Shown: piece after piece, positions 1 through 12,614 of the stretch
Layout of the letters: every line of letters starts with the position of its first letter
Position numbering within the stretch: the first letter of the stretch is position 1
DNA from: Anagrus nilaparvatae
Taxonomy: Eukaryota; Arthropoda; Insecta; Hymenoptera; Mymaridae
Length of the DNA: 64,000 nucleotides
Direction: 5' to 3'
Assembly: GCA_022575985.1 (NCBI GenBank)
Contig: JAKSXM010000007.1
Span: 188,501 to 252,500, forward strand
The notes under the pieces: generated by a model
What the model was told of the DNA's origin: nothing
The model's input: the letters and a program-made list of their open reading frames with translations, nothing else
Database searches by the model: none
Position numbers and translations under genes: made by a program

Positions 1-1130
1 TTCTTAGTCCTTTTTTTTGTACAAGCAGAGAATTTTTAATTCAAACAGACACCATAATATGGTTCAGAAACCCAAAAAACAAAAGTAACAGATAAAAAAG
101 TTTAAAAAACCGCTAAAGATAACCTCGAAATTCCTATTGTGGGCAACTGGTCCATTTTCGGCGCAAATGGATTTCTTATTCAAATATTCAGAATTCCATA
201 AATCTTAGGCTGTAAAAGTAAAAAATGCCCGATATCGCGCGTAAATTCTTTAATTTTACGGCCAACTGCTGCAAATTTATCATTGTAAGTGGCAATAAAA
301 CACTTATTTTTGAATCGGCAAGAAAGCAAGGTTTTTTGCATATTTGATAACTACTAATACTACTATATTAATACTATAAACTTAAGTAACACTACGTTTT
401 AAAAAAAACCACTAGCGGATTTCCGCTTGCCGCAAGCGAAATTCCGCTTGTAGCTAGCGGATTTTTTTATCTCGTAACACGATTGCTAATTACTTAAAAC
501 GTAAAGAAAATTTTAAAAAAAATGTTTTTCAACTTTTTTGGGATATGTGTGTATCGGTATAATGAAAGATGAGAAATTTTTTTTAAAAAGAATAGGAAAA
601 AATTGTTTTTATTAATTTTACAAAAAGACATTTGCAATCGTTTGAATTTTTTCAGTGTAGAACCTTGAATAAATATTTTCTGTTATATATAGGTTTGAAG
701 GAATTTGGACAAAAGTCAACCTATCGCACCTATATGATCAAAGCTGAGGTGTCACCTGAATGTGCTTTCATGAAGGCCACTCGATTTATTAGTATAACTG
801 TATATTCTTTAATTCAGCAAAAACTAATAAAAGCTATTTGGAATCACATCAAGACATAAAATTGTATTAATTTTTTTTTTTAAATAAAAAATGATTGTTT
901 TTAATTAATTTAAGTGTACACCTTATTTGACCCGATTCCTTGATACCCAATATCTTTTATAATCATAAAAATAATTATTTTTACAATATTTTTAAAAAAC
1001 TTTAAAATTATAAACAACATTTTAAAGTATACAAAAATTTCAAAAAAATTTTACAACTTGAAAAAAAAAAAATAATAATAAAAAAGAAAAAAAATTACCG
1101 AAGTCCCGAAAAAATAAGATATGCTGAATT
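1..1130. repeat. Dispersed repeat copy, AT-rich, with CCGCTTG palindromes
   Basis: No gene is visible. Around 412-465 are short inverted motifs of the type CCGCTTGCCGCAAGCG. From about 484 to 1090 the sequence parallels 42799-43620 (shared landmarks: CTTAAAACGTAAAG, a segment with TTTTTTGGGATAT, and one with TGAGAAATTTTTTTTAAA), so both are copies of one dispersed repeat. The copy here lacks two insertions present in the other (41925-42798 and about 42838-43016), so it serves as an empty-site reference. The short ORF at 632-859 falls in this repeat and is not credited as a gene. Confidence 0.6.
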
Positions 1131-1245
1131 CACTACGTAGATTTCTACATAGTTTACTATATAGATTTCTACGTAGTTTTCTATATAGTTTACTACGTAG
1201 GAAACTGAGTAAAAATTTACACCTGTGCATTAAAAATTTTTACAA
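1130..1245. repeat. CTACGTAG / CTATATAG palindromic simple repeat
   Basis: The stretch alternates CTACGTAG, CTACATAG and CTATATAG blocks joined by TTT or ATTT, giving a short degenerate array of 8-base palindromes. It borders the tandem arrays that follow. No function can be assigned. Confidence 0.6.
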
Positions 1246-1600
1246 CCACTTTTACAAGTTTTCGTTCCTATAGGGTGGTTGCTTGTCCTACATCAACTTT
1301 TTCAGTTTACCTTCCAAGTTAGATAAAGCAACCACTATAAGTTTTCGTTCCTATAGGGTGATTTGCTTGTGATATCAAACAAGCAATAAGGCAACCACTT
1401 TTACAATATTTCGTTCCTATATAGTGATTTGCTTGTGATAACTAACAAGCAAAAGCAACCACTTTTACAATTTTTAAATTTTATATGGTTTATTTGTTGT
1501 TATATACATTAAAAATTCTCATGTTATTTTGCATCTATAACAAGCAACCACTTTAACAAGTTTTCGTTCCTATAGGGTGGTTTTCTTGTTATACGTTAAA
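1245..1600. repeat. Degenerate tandem repeat, GTTTTCGTTCCTATAGGGTG unit
   Basis: At least four imperfect copies of a unit containing TTTCGTTCCTATAGGGTGG occur near 1257, 1339, 1410 and 1561. Each is preceded by a CAACCACTTTTACAA-like segment and followed by TTGCTTGT. Spacing is uneven (about 70 to 150 bases). The array runs directly into the regular 51-bp array. Confidence 0.65.
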
Positions 1601-1603
1601 ATT

Positions 1604-1960
1604 ATCATTTGTCCGCGGACACAAAGTACTTTAACAAGAATTCTCAAGATCATTTGTCCGCGAACATATAGTACTTTAACAAGAATTCACCCTCATAAGA
1701 TCATTTGTCCGCGAACATATAGTACTTTAACAAGAATTCACCCTCATAAGATCATTTGTCCGCGAACATATAGTACTTTAACAAGAATTCTCCCTCATAA
1801 GATCATTTGTCTGCGAACATATAGTACTTTAACAAGAAATCACCCTCATAAGAACATCTGTACGCGGACATATAGTACTTTTACAAGAAATCACCCTCAT
1901 ATTAAGAACATCTGTACGCGGACACAGATTACTTTAACAAAAAGGGTCAGTAGAATATAG
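1604..1960 (+). repeat. 51-bp tandem repeat array (about 7 copies)
   Basis: The motif CATTTGTCCGCGAACATA starts at 1651, 1702, 1753 and 1804, an exact 51-bp period; more diverged copies extend to about 1940. Because 51 is a multiple of three, one frame stays open and reads as a repeating 17-residue peptide (KIICPRTYSTLTRIHPH and variants). There is no splice or protein-family support, so I call it a minisatellite, not a gene. Confidence 0.85.
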
Positions 1961-2683
1961 TTAACCTGTTTGGTAAACTTGTATTAAATAAATTAGCTGT
2001 GTAGTAAAACTTGTATAGTAAAATAATAAAAATGTTCAAAGGTATAATTATTAAGCTAAAATCTACTTAGTGGATATAATGATAAATTTAATTTACTCTT
2101 TAAAAGTTTTATTTTCATAACCACTATGACATAAATGGGTAGTACTATATGGGTAGGCTACTTAGTAAGAAAGATAGAAAAATAAAAAAGTAAAGATGTG
2201 TCAGCTGTGATTAATTCCCAACTGTTTGAGAAAATATTCACTCCCTGAATAACGTGATTTGAAAGGAAGTATAGGGTAAAATAAACTGCATTTACTTTGA
2301 CATCAAATTAGCTTAAAGCTAGAGTTTTATTCAAACTAACTATTAGTAAAAATGATTAGTTACACAAAAGTTATGATTTTTACAGTACATTAAAAAATGC
2401 TGGATAAATTGCTCTGTATAAATATAACAGATTCATGTGTATGACATATTTACAGTAACATATATTTCATATGTATGGTGGCCCGTGTGCATTCAAAGAC
2501 CCATTGTAGCTAAGCAAGAAAACTTACATAGCTCGCGTTCGTTTTACGCAGCAAGCCAGTCAAAATACTTGTATGCTACAATACTGGAAGGTTGGGCCTT
2601 TTGAATTCAATGCTTCATCTCAGCTTTTCAAATACCTAGCTTAATATCTTAGGAGCTGCTAATATTCTTATCATTAAATTAAG
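1960..2683. other. Gene-free AT-rich spacer
   Basis: Nothing recognisable as a gene or a clear repeat structure was seen here. Confidence 0.5.
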
Positions 2684-3742
2684 CGCTAAGCTTTGCTTTG
2701 GCTTCTCCTAGCTTTCATAAAAAGGGCAAAGCTTAGCTTACACTAGATAAATCAATTGATGCAAAAGCCTTCAGATTAAGCTTTTAGCTTATTGCAGAGT
2801 TGCTAGTCTAGTTATGTAGCACAACTATACTGCTGTTTCAAGGTCGCTAGTCTAGTTGCAAAACACAAACCAGGCGTTTAAGTGGGTCATATTTTTATGG
2901 AACAATGGTTAGAGATTGGGAAGCTAAAGTCAATGTGGGTCAAATATCACATTTTTTTGAAAAAATATGGTTTGGAGAAAAACAAAATATGGATCATGTG
3001 TAATAGCTTGTCTATGATAATGACTGTCTTTTCCCTGATGAGAAAAGCCATTTAAAATAAAGTCGGTCCAAATATGTTTTATTGGAAAATACAGTTCTTA
3101 CTCTGAGTAGAGTCATCATTTTGTAATGCAATGAGGTGTCCAAAGCTAGAGCTAAAGTTTTTGGGAACAAGTCAGACTCATGTTGTCATGTAACAAAAAT
3201 ACTATTACTAGCAAAGCAACTTTGCAGAGCTTTTACCTAAAAAGGAAACTTAGACCAAAAGCAAATGAGAAGACCTAAATTGACTTATTCACCAAATTTT
3301 GCTCAAGCAAAAGAAATGCTACATATGACCCATCTAGACTTGATTTTCCCCATACCAAATGTTAGAAAAATAGCTACTTAAGCAAAAAGCTGTTACACAT
3401 GACCCAGATTGACTTGTTTTTTCTCTCAGCATATCCTTTAACAGAAAAAACTTAAAACTTTGTTTTTGTCCAAACCATCTCCGACCTTCCAAAAAAATGT
3501 ATGACCCAGCTAGACTTGAACTTTACTTTCACATACCTTATCCATGCTTCCAAAAAAACTACTTACCTAAATACAAAAGCCCAGTTTGTGCTTTGCAGCT
3601 ATACAAGCAACCCTGCAACAGCAGTGGTTGTGCTTTGTAACTAGACAAGCAACCCTTCAAAAAACTTCAAGCCGCTTGATTTATCTAGTCAGCGCAGGGC
3701 TAAGGCTTGATATGAAACTAGGAGGTTTGCGCCTTGCTAAGC
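2684..3742. mobile_element. Foldback element with about 400-bp inverted arms
   Basis: The left arm (about 2684-3080) reappears inverted in the right arm (about 3330-3742). Matching landmarks include CTAGATAAATCAA, TTGCTAGTCTAGTT against AACTAGACAAGCAA, GCACAAC near AGCAGT, and TGGGTCATA against TATGACCCA. Divergence is moderate with indels. The right arm ends within a few bases of the UBE2E stop codon, so the minus-strand 3' UTR of that gene must run into the element. Confidence 0.75.
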
Positions 3743-3745
3743 TGC

Positions 3746-4537
<792 letters not shown>

Positions 4538-5679
4538 ATTCTGCAAAGAAAAAGTATAATGATACTACATGTCTTGGTATTCAAAAGTAAAAAATTTCAA
4601 GGACTACTAGTCACGCTTTGTCCAATGAATCTGTTTGTTATAAAAATTCAAGCAGAAAAAGAGAAAAAGAAAAAAAACGATTCTCAAATCCAAAAAAAAA
4701 ATTAAAAAAAAAGGTTACTCGAAAAACGAGGGCGCTGAACCTCTATGAGAAGAGTTTATTTTAGATGAATCTACTTAAAAAACTGCACAAAAATTTGTGA
4801 CGATTACTAATAAATTGCCGACAAAGATTAAGATAACTAAATTTTTACCAATTTAGTTTTACACCATTGAGAATTTGACTGTATTTGTTTTTATATAGCG
4901 TCAAAGTAAACTTTGTTTTGATTAACTCAAGTAGATCCTAGAGTAAATACCAGAGGGAAATAATATCAAACGATCAAAGAAAAGAGTTAAATAAAATAAA
5001 ATAAATGCACATGCAAAAAAAGAATAGCATTAATAATCGGAGCAATGATTAACTTACGCGATTTTTTCACGCACACGCACACCCGCACAAGTGTATTATG
5101 CACTCTCATATACACTGAAACAACGGTACTTTGCAAGAGAGTCGAAACCTGAGTCCTGACCTGACTGATATATACTAAATTAAATCTATCTTGCAACAAT
5201 TACTTACCTAAATGCTTCTCTTTTAAATGCTTGCTTTTTGAGGTCCTATATATGAGCAAATACTATCTAAACTTCTAATTCTTAATTAAATAAACTATAT
5301 CAATTGTTTTTCAGTTTCACACAAGAAAGAAGCCTTTTAGATTGCACTAATGTTTCATATGTGAAACGTGTACATGAGATAGAATACTCTCAGATTAGGA
5401 CAGCCCAGTATAATATATTTGTTACTGCATTTATGCATTTGAAAAATTTGTTTATCAGGTATAAATATATGTTATATAATAAAATAGCAAATATTAGTAG
5501 TTATTTTAGTATACCATATTAGTATACGACGCCTCGCAGCAAAGAAGCGTGAGGAGTGAAGGAGCTGCCGATTATCTCAATTCTCAAAACGTTTATTATC
5601 GGTCATTATCTATATATACTAGCATAAATAAAAGCAAGCTTACAACCATTACCAACTCTCAATTATTAACTAGTTATTA
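4538..5679. other. Upstream of UBE2E; gene-free
   Basis: This holds the unseen 5' UTR exon and promoter of the minus-strand UBE2E gene, which I could not place. Purine-rich tracts lie at 4655-4715. A GCACACGCACACCCGCACA tract lies near 5071-5090. The short ORFs here have no recognisable domain. Confidence 0.4.
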
Positions 5680-6189
5680 AGGCTGATTCCAGACGGAGCG
5701 CTGTTAAACGTGCGATTAGCTCAAATCTGAAGTTATACCTGCGGTTAGATTTTGTTGCCAACCTAAACGTCAGACCTACGCGAGATAGCTTCCTTATCGA
5801 CGAGAAGTTTATTTAATTTATTTTCTGCTCCTAAAAATACGTAAATAAAACTTTGGAAAAGTTATATTTACTTTTTTTTATTTATATGAAAAAAAAAGTT
5901 AATTATACCTTTATTATTATAATATTATTCATAATTAAAATTATTTTTATATACTACATAAAAATATAAAATAATTAAATTTATTATTTTTTTTTCCTTA
6001 TTCTTTATTTCCAAAGTTTTATTTACGCGTATTTTTACGAGCAAAAAATAAATTAAATAAACTTCTCGTCGATAAGGAAGCTATCTCGCGTAGGTCTGAT
6101 GCATAGGTTGGCAACAAAATCTAATCGCAGGTATAACTACAGATTTGAGCTAACCGCACGTTTAACAGCGCTCCGTCTGGAATCAGCCT
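5680..6189. mobile_element. Palindromic MITE with about 180-bp inverted ends
   Basis: The element starts AGGCTGATTCCAGACGGAGC and ends with the near-exact inverse. Pairing runs on through GATAGCTTCCTTATCGACGA to the segment before CTTTGG, leaving a central AT-rich loop of about 140 bases. AACTAGT occurs just outside both ends and may be a target-site duplication. No transposase is encoded, so it would be non-autonomous. Confidence 0.85.
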
Positions 6190-6260
6190 AACTAGTATAT
6201 AATTATGCTGTTTTATAATTATTAATAGCTTATAAAGCCCAAGTATTGTGGTTCCACAGG

Positions 6261-6820
6261 TACACTGAAAAAAAGAAACAAAGACAGCGCTTGGTTTTTA
6301 TAAGCGCAGCGAATGGATTTTGAATACAAGCAAATAGGTAATGTTTTCTAGTCACAGAGAGAGGTGGTTTTCAGACTCGACGCTAAGTTAAAGAACCAAC
6401 CGTGCTCGCTAGAAAAAATCCTCGCGTTTATCGTAGATTTTTCTAAGCGCCGTTTCCTGTTGTTCTTCCTTGGTACTTAAGAAATATTATAATAGAATAT
6501 TTTACTTTAAGTATACTAAATTTTTATTTTAATTCGTGGATATTCAAACTTTAATACATATACTATAGCAACATATGTATATGCGTTGGTAATTCCAAGT
6601 CTAATGCCTTAAAAATAGTAAGGGGCGGAGTTCAGTAATATGACTTGTCCACGCGCTTAGAAAAATCTATGCGTTTCCCATAGAAATTCCAAGCGGCGAC
6701 GATTTAAAATATTTCTAAAGAATATGATGAGATCGCATAAGCGATGAGCTTAGAAAACTGCTAGTGCTCTTGGTTGGTCGTAAAAACTAAGCGCTACCAG
6801 TGGTTCTTTTTTTCAGTGTA
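6261..6820. mobile_element. MITE with TACACTGAAAAAAAGAA ends and TA flanks
   Basis: It begins TACACTGAAAAAAAGAA and ends TTCTTTTTTTCAGTGTA, with subterminal inverted GCGCTTGGTTTTTATAAGCGC-like sequence. Ends beginning TA-CACTG with a TA target suggest a Tc1/mariner-type mobiliser. Related CACTG ends recur at 30843, 31183, 35424 and 41925 in this window. Confidence 0.75.
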
Positions 6821-6929
6821 GCCCAAGAAGGAAGATCGAGTTGAAAAATTTTTAGTATAGGCAAATGCGCCATATTGCTTTTTTTAAGGCGCTGAATTTT
6901 AAAGTTAAATAATATTAAAAATGTACTCA

Positions 6930-7090
6930 TTGTAATGACTATATTCATAAACGAAAAATTAAAAAAAATTTTTTATCATCAAGTTGGTGGTAATGATGGT
7001 AAAATTTAAATAGTGTTCATAAATGGTCACGTGGTTTGAAAACAGATATACTAAAAAATATGTATGCATCTTTCCCATCTTTTCCTACAT
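6930..7090 (+). repeat. Partial copy of the 58064 foldback element
   Basis: This stretch matches about 58070-58220 almost base for base: TTCATAAACGAAAAATTAAA, then CAAGTTGGTGGTAATGATGG, then AAATGGTCACGTGGTTTGAA, up to CCTACATTTA. The homology stops exactly where the 7091 element starts. It is a one-ended copy interrupted or truncated there. Confidence 0.8.
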
Positions 7091-7880
7091 TTAAGGAGGC
7101 TCTTCAGTGAAAAATTATAAATAGTGAGATATATGGCTGAATAAAGTGAAATTCCCCGATTCGAATGGTATAGAGCATATATTCGATAGCCGTGCAAAAT
7201 TTAGAAATATTAGCGAAAAAAGTCACAACACTTTAACACTGCTCTTATGAGAGAAATTCCGGAAGTTGCTATTTATTTTCTTAAAACAAAAAATTATAAA
7301 ACCTGAGTAGTTTGAGTATAAAATTTAATGCCCAAGGAAACTATTGCTCACCCTCTCATGTTAGGTAGCCGTGTGTTATTTTGAGCAATTAAACTCCAAA
7401 AATTAGTAAACAAGGTTTTGGAGAGAAAGCAGCCATAATAGTATATGGATAGTATACTATACAGGGGTTCGCGTTTATTTGTAAATATTATGTATTTATT
7501 GATATTATTTATTTAATTTTATTTTAAAAATAAAAAATCTTATAATTACTTGTAAACGATAAATCTAATATTTATTTGAAAAATAATAGAAGTCATATAA
7601 TGCTTTAAAATACGGTAAATATAAATTCTAATATCTGTACTCCGAATAATAAATTAAATTTTACACTTAGCGCGCCTTCAGTTGTTTGAATACTACGTAA
7701 ACTTTTTGTTATCGGTAATTCGTAAATAAAGAGAATATTTGTTATTTTATTAACATTAAATAATTAATAAAATTAAAAAACAATTTTTCATATTCATATT
7801 TCACATAAATTTACAATATTAACAAAAATTTTTAATAGCTTCTCCAATGACTAGCGAGTAAACTGAAGAGCCTCCTTAAA
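7091..7880. mobile_element. Element with 18-bp TTTAAGGAGGCTCTTCAG inverted ends
   Basis: The left end TTTAAGGAGGCTCTTCAGT is answered at 7863-7880 by its inverse, ACTGAAGAGCCTCCTTAAA. The interior is AT-rich with no coding capacity. It sits right against the truncated 6930-7090 repeat, so one may have inserted into the other. Confidence 0.6.
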
Positions 7881-8527
7881 GGACTTGATTTAGAAACTTT
7901 AATTTATTATTTCTTATTTTAATTTAGGAATTAAAATAATTTCGTTTTAGGGCTTTCGAATAATCCAGGGCTACGGATAGAAAATAATTTAGAATTTGGG
8001 ATTGAGAATACTTTCGACAAATCTGCATAATTTTTAATAAAAGAAATGAATTATCTATCAAAAGATTAAAAAATGACATTTTTGATCGGCATATAAAATT
8101 TGTTATGCCTGATCCATTAATTATTCAATATAGGTAAAAATTCGTCCACGATGCAGTAAAGATAGTTTAGGAAGTATTAAGAAAAATTTGTAATACTCGG
8201 CATATGAAATTTTACCTCACCGGATTAATTTATGACTCCGATATAACACGAAAAAATAAAATATTTATGTCTTCGAAAAAATACATACGTTTTTGCGGGG
8301 AAAAAAAGAGAACATTATTAATCTAAACTGGCCAAAAATGGAAATAGCTGCCAAAAGTCTAGAATGGGATCTAGGAAGATAAAATTTGAAGAAATAATGA
8401 TTTTTTGTAAGGGTAAAATCTAGAGAATAAGACAAAACGATTTGCCGAATTCATTTTTGTGATATTTCTTTCGGTAAATATATTTTGGTACTTATTTGAA
8501 ATGAAATGTACTACAATAACTAGATGG
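7881..8527. other. Gene-free AT-rich spacer
   Basis: No ORF of note and no clear repeat boundary was seen. Confidence 0.4.
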
Positions 8528-8952
8528 ATTCTATAACGAGTTTAGATCCAAAAAAGCAATTGGATATAGGGTGTATACATGAATTATTAACATTAAAACC
8601 CATAAAATGCTAAGGAAAATTATACAGCGTCCTAGGAATGACTTAGATTCTTCAACAGTGGCACTTTTTATTTTCAAAAATGTTTGGATTACAAAAAACA
8701 TATGAGAAATATTATTAAAATAATAATAATTTATACTTTGAAAATTTATTCCTACCAGATAAAATATTACTGTCACCGTGAATCAGAATAAAATGATTTT
8801 AATACCTTATATTTTAATTTTTATTTCGTTCTAGAAGAATTCGAGTCATCTCAAGACTGCTATATCATTTTCCCTCGGTATTATAAGGGTTTCATGTATA
8901 CACACAATATCCAATAATTTTTTTGGGTCTGGACCCGTTATTGGTTATAGAA
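8528..8952. mobile_element. Foldback MITE with TCTATAACGAGT-like ends
   Basis: The left end (TCTATAACGAGTTTAGATCC, then AAGCAATTGGATATAGGGTG, then TATACATGA) is mirrored at the right (TCATGTATACACACAATATC, then CAATAATTTTTTTGGGTCTG, then TATTGGTTATAGA). Arms are about 55 bases and imperfect. The ORF at 8531-8776 lies inside it and is not credited. Confidence 0.65.
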
Positions 8953-9786
8953 GCGGGGCTAAAAATGGACTATATTTTTAAATAAAATTGTCCTTTTTAG
9001 ATCCTTGAATGTATGACCTAATAAAGTTTATATACATAGACAATGTTACCCTTAATAAAGATTAAAAAAGTTACGATCTGTATAAATGTGAGACGTTTTG
9101 GATGACGGAATTATTATTAGAATAAATAATTTGGGTAATGCAATTAAAAGAAAAACAGTAGGTGGGTTTAGATTATTTCATAGATTATTTCATTAGATTG
9201 TTTCACCCCCTCAGTAAGAAATGCAAAATATTCACAAACTATAACGAGATTTAGCCCATTATATAGGTTTTTGGAGCTTTTAATTATAACTTTAACTGTT
9301 CCATTAATGAAAAATGAACCAAATTCTCTTAAATTAGGAAAAACCTCCCTAATTGTGGGTAAATTTTTTATGTTCGCAAATAATAACAAAATTTTTACAA
9401 GAGTAAGAGTAAAAAAAATTCATGAAATTAATAATTGAATTATAATTAAAAAAAAGAACAATATTTTTAATAAATAATGAAATTAAAAAAATATATTTGA
9501 TAAAAGAGGAAAAATTTTATTAACGTGGAAGATGTCTATGGGGAGGGGTATTTGTCGAAGCTTGAAACTGAGGGCAGAGAATTGATGGCCAAAAAAGTTC
9601 AATTTAAGAACTTTCTCAGTTAAGCTGACTTTTCTTCAGTATAGCTAATAATTCTTTAATTTAATTATGTTATTCTTTCTTTATATTTAAATCTTGATAT
9701 GTGTTTATAATACATATCAAATTAAATAAAATACTATAGATTATTATTTTACTATCTTAAGTCCGGAAGCTTTATTTATACGTGTA

Positions 9787-10338
9787 TTGATTTGGTAAAC
9801 CACAAAAATAGTGTTTTTCGAAACAAGTGATATAAAGTTGTATTACACCGAATGCGAAGGTTCACAGGCCCGAGGTGTGTAGCACTGAGGGACTATAATT
9901 GTATTCGATGAAATATACATTTATATAATGAATTTCGAAAATAGTTTTATTTAAAAAGTGCGGTAAAGTTTACCCATTTAAAACTAAAGTTCAACTTTAC
10001 GCACTATGTAAAATAAAAAGTATTTACTATGCGAAAAATTTAAAATAAAATAATGGTCCACTAAGTAAAAAGAGTTGCTTTTTTTAAGAATCTGAAGTCA
10101 GATTTTTGATTTAGTCTTTTGGTAAGTTAGTAATCCAGTTCAGTTGGCCAGAATGATAAAAAAGCGTTTTGTAAAACCTCTGAATTTTTATTAGTGACCC
10201 TGTCGCTGCGCTGCAATGACTTCCTAAAAGGCCAAATAAAAAATCTGACTTTAGATTCTTATATAACAACCAGGAGACTATTATTTTATTTTTTTCTCGT
10301 ATATAAAATACTTTTTTGTTGCGGTTTACCAAATCAAT
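9787..10338. mobile_element. MITE with TTGATTTGGTAAACC inverted ends
   Basis: TTGATTTGGTAAACCACAA at the left is matched by TTGCGGTTTACCAAATCAA at the right. A second inverted pair (ATCTGAAGTCAGATTTTTGA against AAAAATCTGACTTTAGATTC) lies inside at about 10090-10260. No transposase ORF is present. Confidence 0.65.
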
Positions 10339-11548
10339 AAGGACCTCTTACTTAGAGGTTTTTCATCTTTAATGAATGATACAATTCAATTCGAATTGTT
10401 ATAGAAGAATACATAATGTAAATAAGTCATTCTCTGCGCGAAGCGCAGTTGGGTCTAGTATTTTAAAAACAAGTAAGTGACAACTGTCAATTGCCAAAAT
10501 CATCAATTTGACACTGAATATGAATAAAAATTTTAAAATTATTAAAAATTACTCTTAAAACGTAGGAATTAGTCAAATAATAGCGATTTTAACAAAAAAA
10601 TTTTTTTTACTGATATTCGGGAGTCGTTGGAAGTCGTTGGGAGTCGTGATGATTGGAACCTTTCTAAACCCTTTTTAAGCCAATTCGAGTCGATTCTGAC
10701 CAACAAAAAAAAATTTTTCAGTCACGACTCCCGACTTCCATTGCGTACCCTGAGCCATTGGACCAAACTAGTTATACTGATAATTTAAAGCTTAGAGCTT
10801 ATACAAGCTAATTGTATTTTCTTATAAATTAACTAATGTCAATTATTAACTTAATATTACTTATTAATTAATATTATTTAAATTTGATTTTAAAAAAATA
10901 TGGAATTGATAAAATTTTTTTTAGTTTTTAATTTAAAATATAGTCTTTCTGAGCCAAAACAGCTTTGGTTTACAGTTCAAGTCGTCAGATTGGCCTCAAA
11001 TTTTTTCTATGTTTTTGAAACACAACGAAATTCTGAATCGACATGGAAATTCTGAAATTTATAGCTCTCTAGGTTTAAAACAGCCTGAGTTATAGCCAAT
11101 ATAACTAATTGAGTGGCTCTCAACCAGCGTTGGTGTTTTTTGGAAAAATGCTTAAAAATTTTAAAAAATGCTTGTAAAAATATTCTGAAAGAATATGTAT
11201 GTAGAAAAATCCCCGATAAATCGTTTGCTGATATTAATTTTTCCGAGAAACCGAAATTGGAAATGTTTTGAAATGAAAATTAAAAAGTTTCTTTTTTTCA
11301 TTGGAACGAAAGGAGTTTGTATATGACATTGGTTCACTGTACGCTAGTGGAATTGCTCACTGGTTCACTGGTTCAATGGTTTAGCATCTGTTTTCAATGA
11401 AGGCTTGACATTTTGATTCGCTATTCAAGCGTAAAAAGCAGCTTTGATAACTTATCAGACATATCTACGTCGGCTACACCAAGAGGAGTTAAGCAGACAT
11501 GCTTATCATAAAGTGCGATTATGTGCTGGTGTAGAAACGGCCTCATTA
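10339..11548. other. Gene-free region with a small GGAGTCG inverted repeat
   Basis: At 10618-10740, GGGAGTCGTTGGAAGTCG is partly mirrored by CACGACTCCCGACTTCCA. No gene is recognisable. Confidence 0.4.
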
Positions 11549-11994
11549 ACTCATTAACGCTGGGGCGGAGAGTAGTGGAAATGATCAAAAATAAGTATAT
11601 TTAAGATCCCTTATAGATAAGTGGCTAAAAAGTTCATCCATATGGTAAAATTTCATGCTCTTTCAGAATCTGACATTAGTTTTCACCTACAACCCTTAAA
11701 AATACTCTAAAAACGAGGGTGAAAGGGGTAGGTCATTCATTATTAGGTAATGTTTGGAAAAATCAATGAAAAAAGTATTTTTATGAAAATTTAAGTAAAC
11801 TTCGTATACATTGAGGTCTCATACATTATTTATTTATAAAGGTATTTTTAAAGGTTGTAGGTGAAAACTAATGTCAGATTCTGAAAGAGCATGAAATTTT
11901 ACTAGAAGGATGAACTTTTTAGCCACTCATCTATAAGGGAATATACTTATTTTTGCTCATTTCCAAAACTCTCCGCCCCGGCGTTAATGGGTTA
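11549..11994. mobile_element. Foldback MITE, ACTCATTAACGC ends (first of two)
   Basis: Arms of about 150 bases are inverted copies. The left has ATTAACGCTGGGGCGGAGAG and TTCAGAATCTGACATTAGTT; the right has AACTAATGTCAGATTCTGAA and CTCTCCGCCCCGGCGTTAAT. The loop holds GAGGGTGAAAGGGGTAGG. It abuts a second element with the same style of ends. Confidence 0.85.
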
Positions 11995-12220
11995 ACTCAT
12001 TAACGCCGACGCGGAGTTTTGAAAATGGTAAAAAATAACAATTTCCCTTGCAAGTACATAGCTAAAAAATTTTTCATTAAAACCCATCAATAGTTTTGAC
12101 CTATATAGTTCTTGTAAGTGCTAAAAAAACTGGGCTAAAAGGGGTAAAACGGGCAATAACAATCGAAATTATTGCTTTTTTACCATTTCCAAAACTCTCC
12201 GTGTCAGCGTTAATAAGTTA
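11995..12220. mobile_element. Foldback MITE, ACTCATTAACGC ends (second of two)
   Basis: This shorter relative of the element at 11549 begins ACTCATTAACGCCGACGCGG and ends with CAAAACTCTCCGTGTCAGCG and TTAATAAGTT. Arms of about 45 bases include GGAAATGGTAAAA-type sequence on both sides. The two elements share a junction with no spacer. The shared termini suggest one family with different interiors. Confidence 0.8.
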
Positions 12221-12614
12221 AGCTTATGAATAATTCTTAAAAAGCTAGCTTTTTGAGCTTACAAATTATTTTTCTTATCGCTTAAACAGTTAAGCGTATA
12301 TTGCTTTGCTTATCACTCAACGACTTGGGATTCAAGGTCGGAGCGACGTTAACGTGGATGCTATGCCTACTTAAGTGTAACTTCTCATATACTGGGTAAA
12401 TTCAGCATATTCATTTTCGAGAAAAGCTTTTTTTAAATTAGACTTTAAAAAAAATAACGTGTTAACAAATGGTCGCGTGGTTTAAATACATAATTACTAA
12501 AAAATTCATACTTCACTATCAGAGATTATTCAACAACATATTTCATGCATTATGAATATTTATAATTTAAAAATTAAGGCCACTGTCTCTTTATTGGGAT
12601 TTTTTTTTCATTTT

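Noticed and set aside
1577..1960. 127-codon ORF with repeated peptide
   Set aside because: It is the open frame of a 51-bp tandem repeat, with no domain and no splice or promoter support.
1604..1960. CRISPR-like regular array
   Set aside because: The repeats are contiguous with no unique spacers, and the DNA is eukaryotic.
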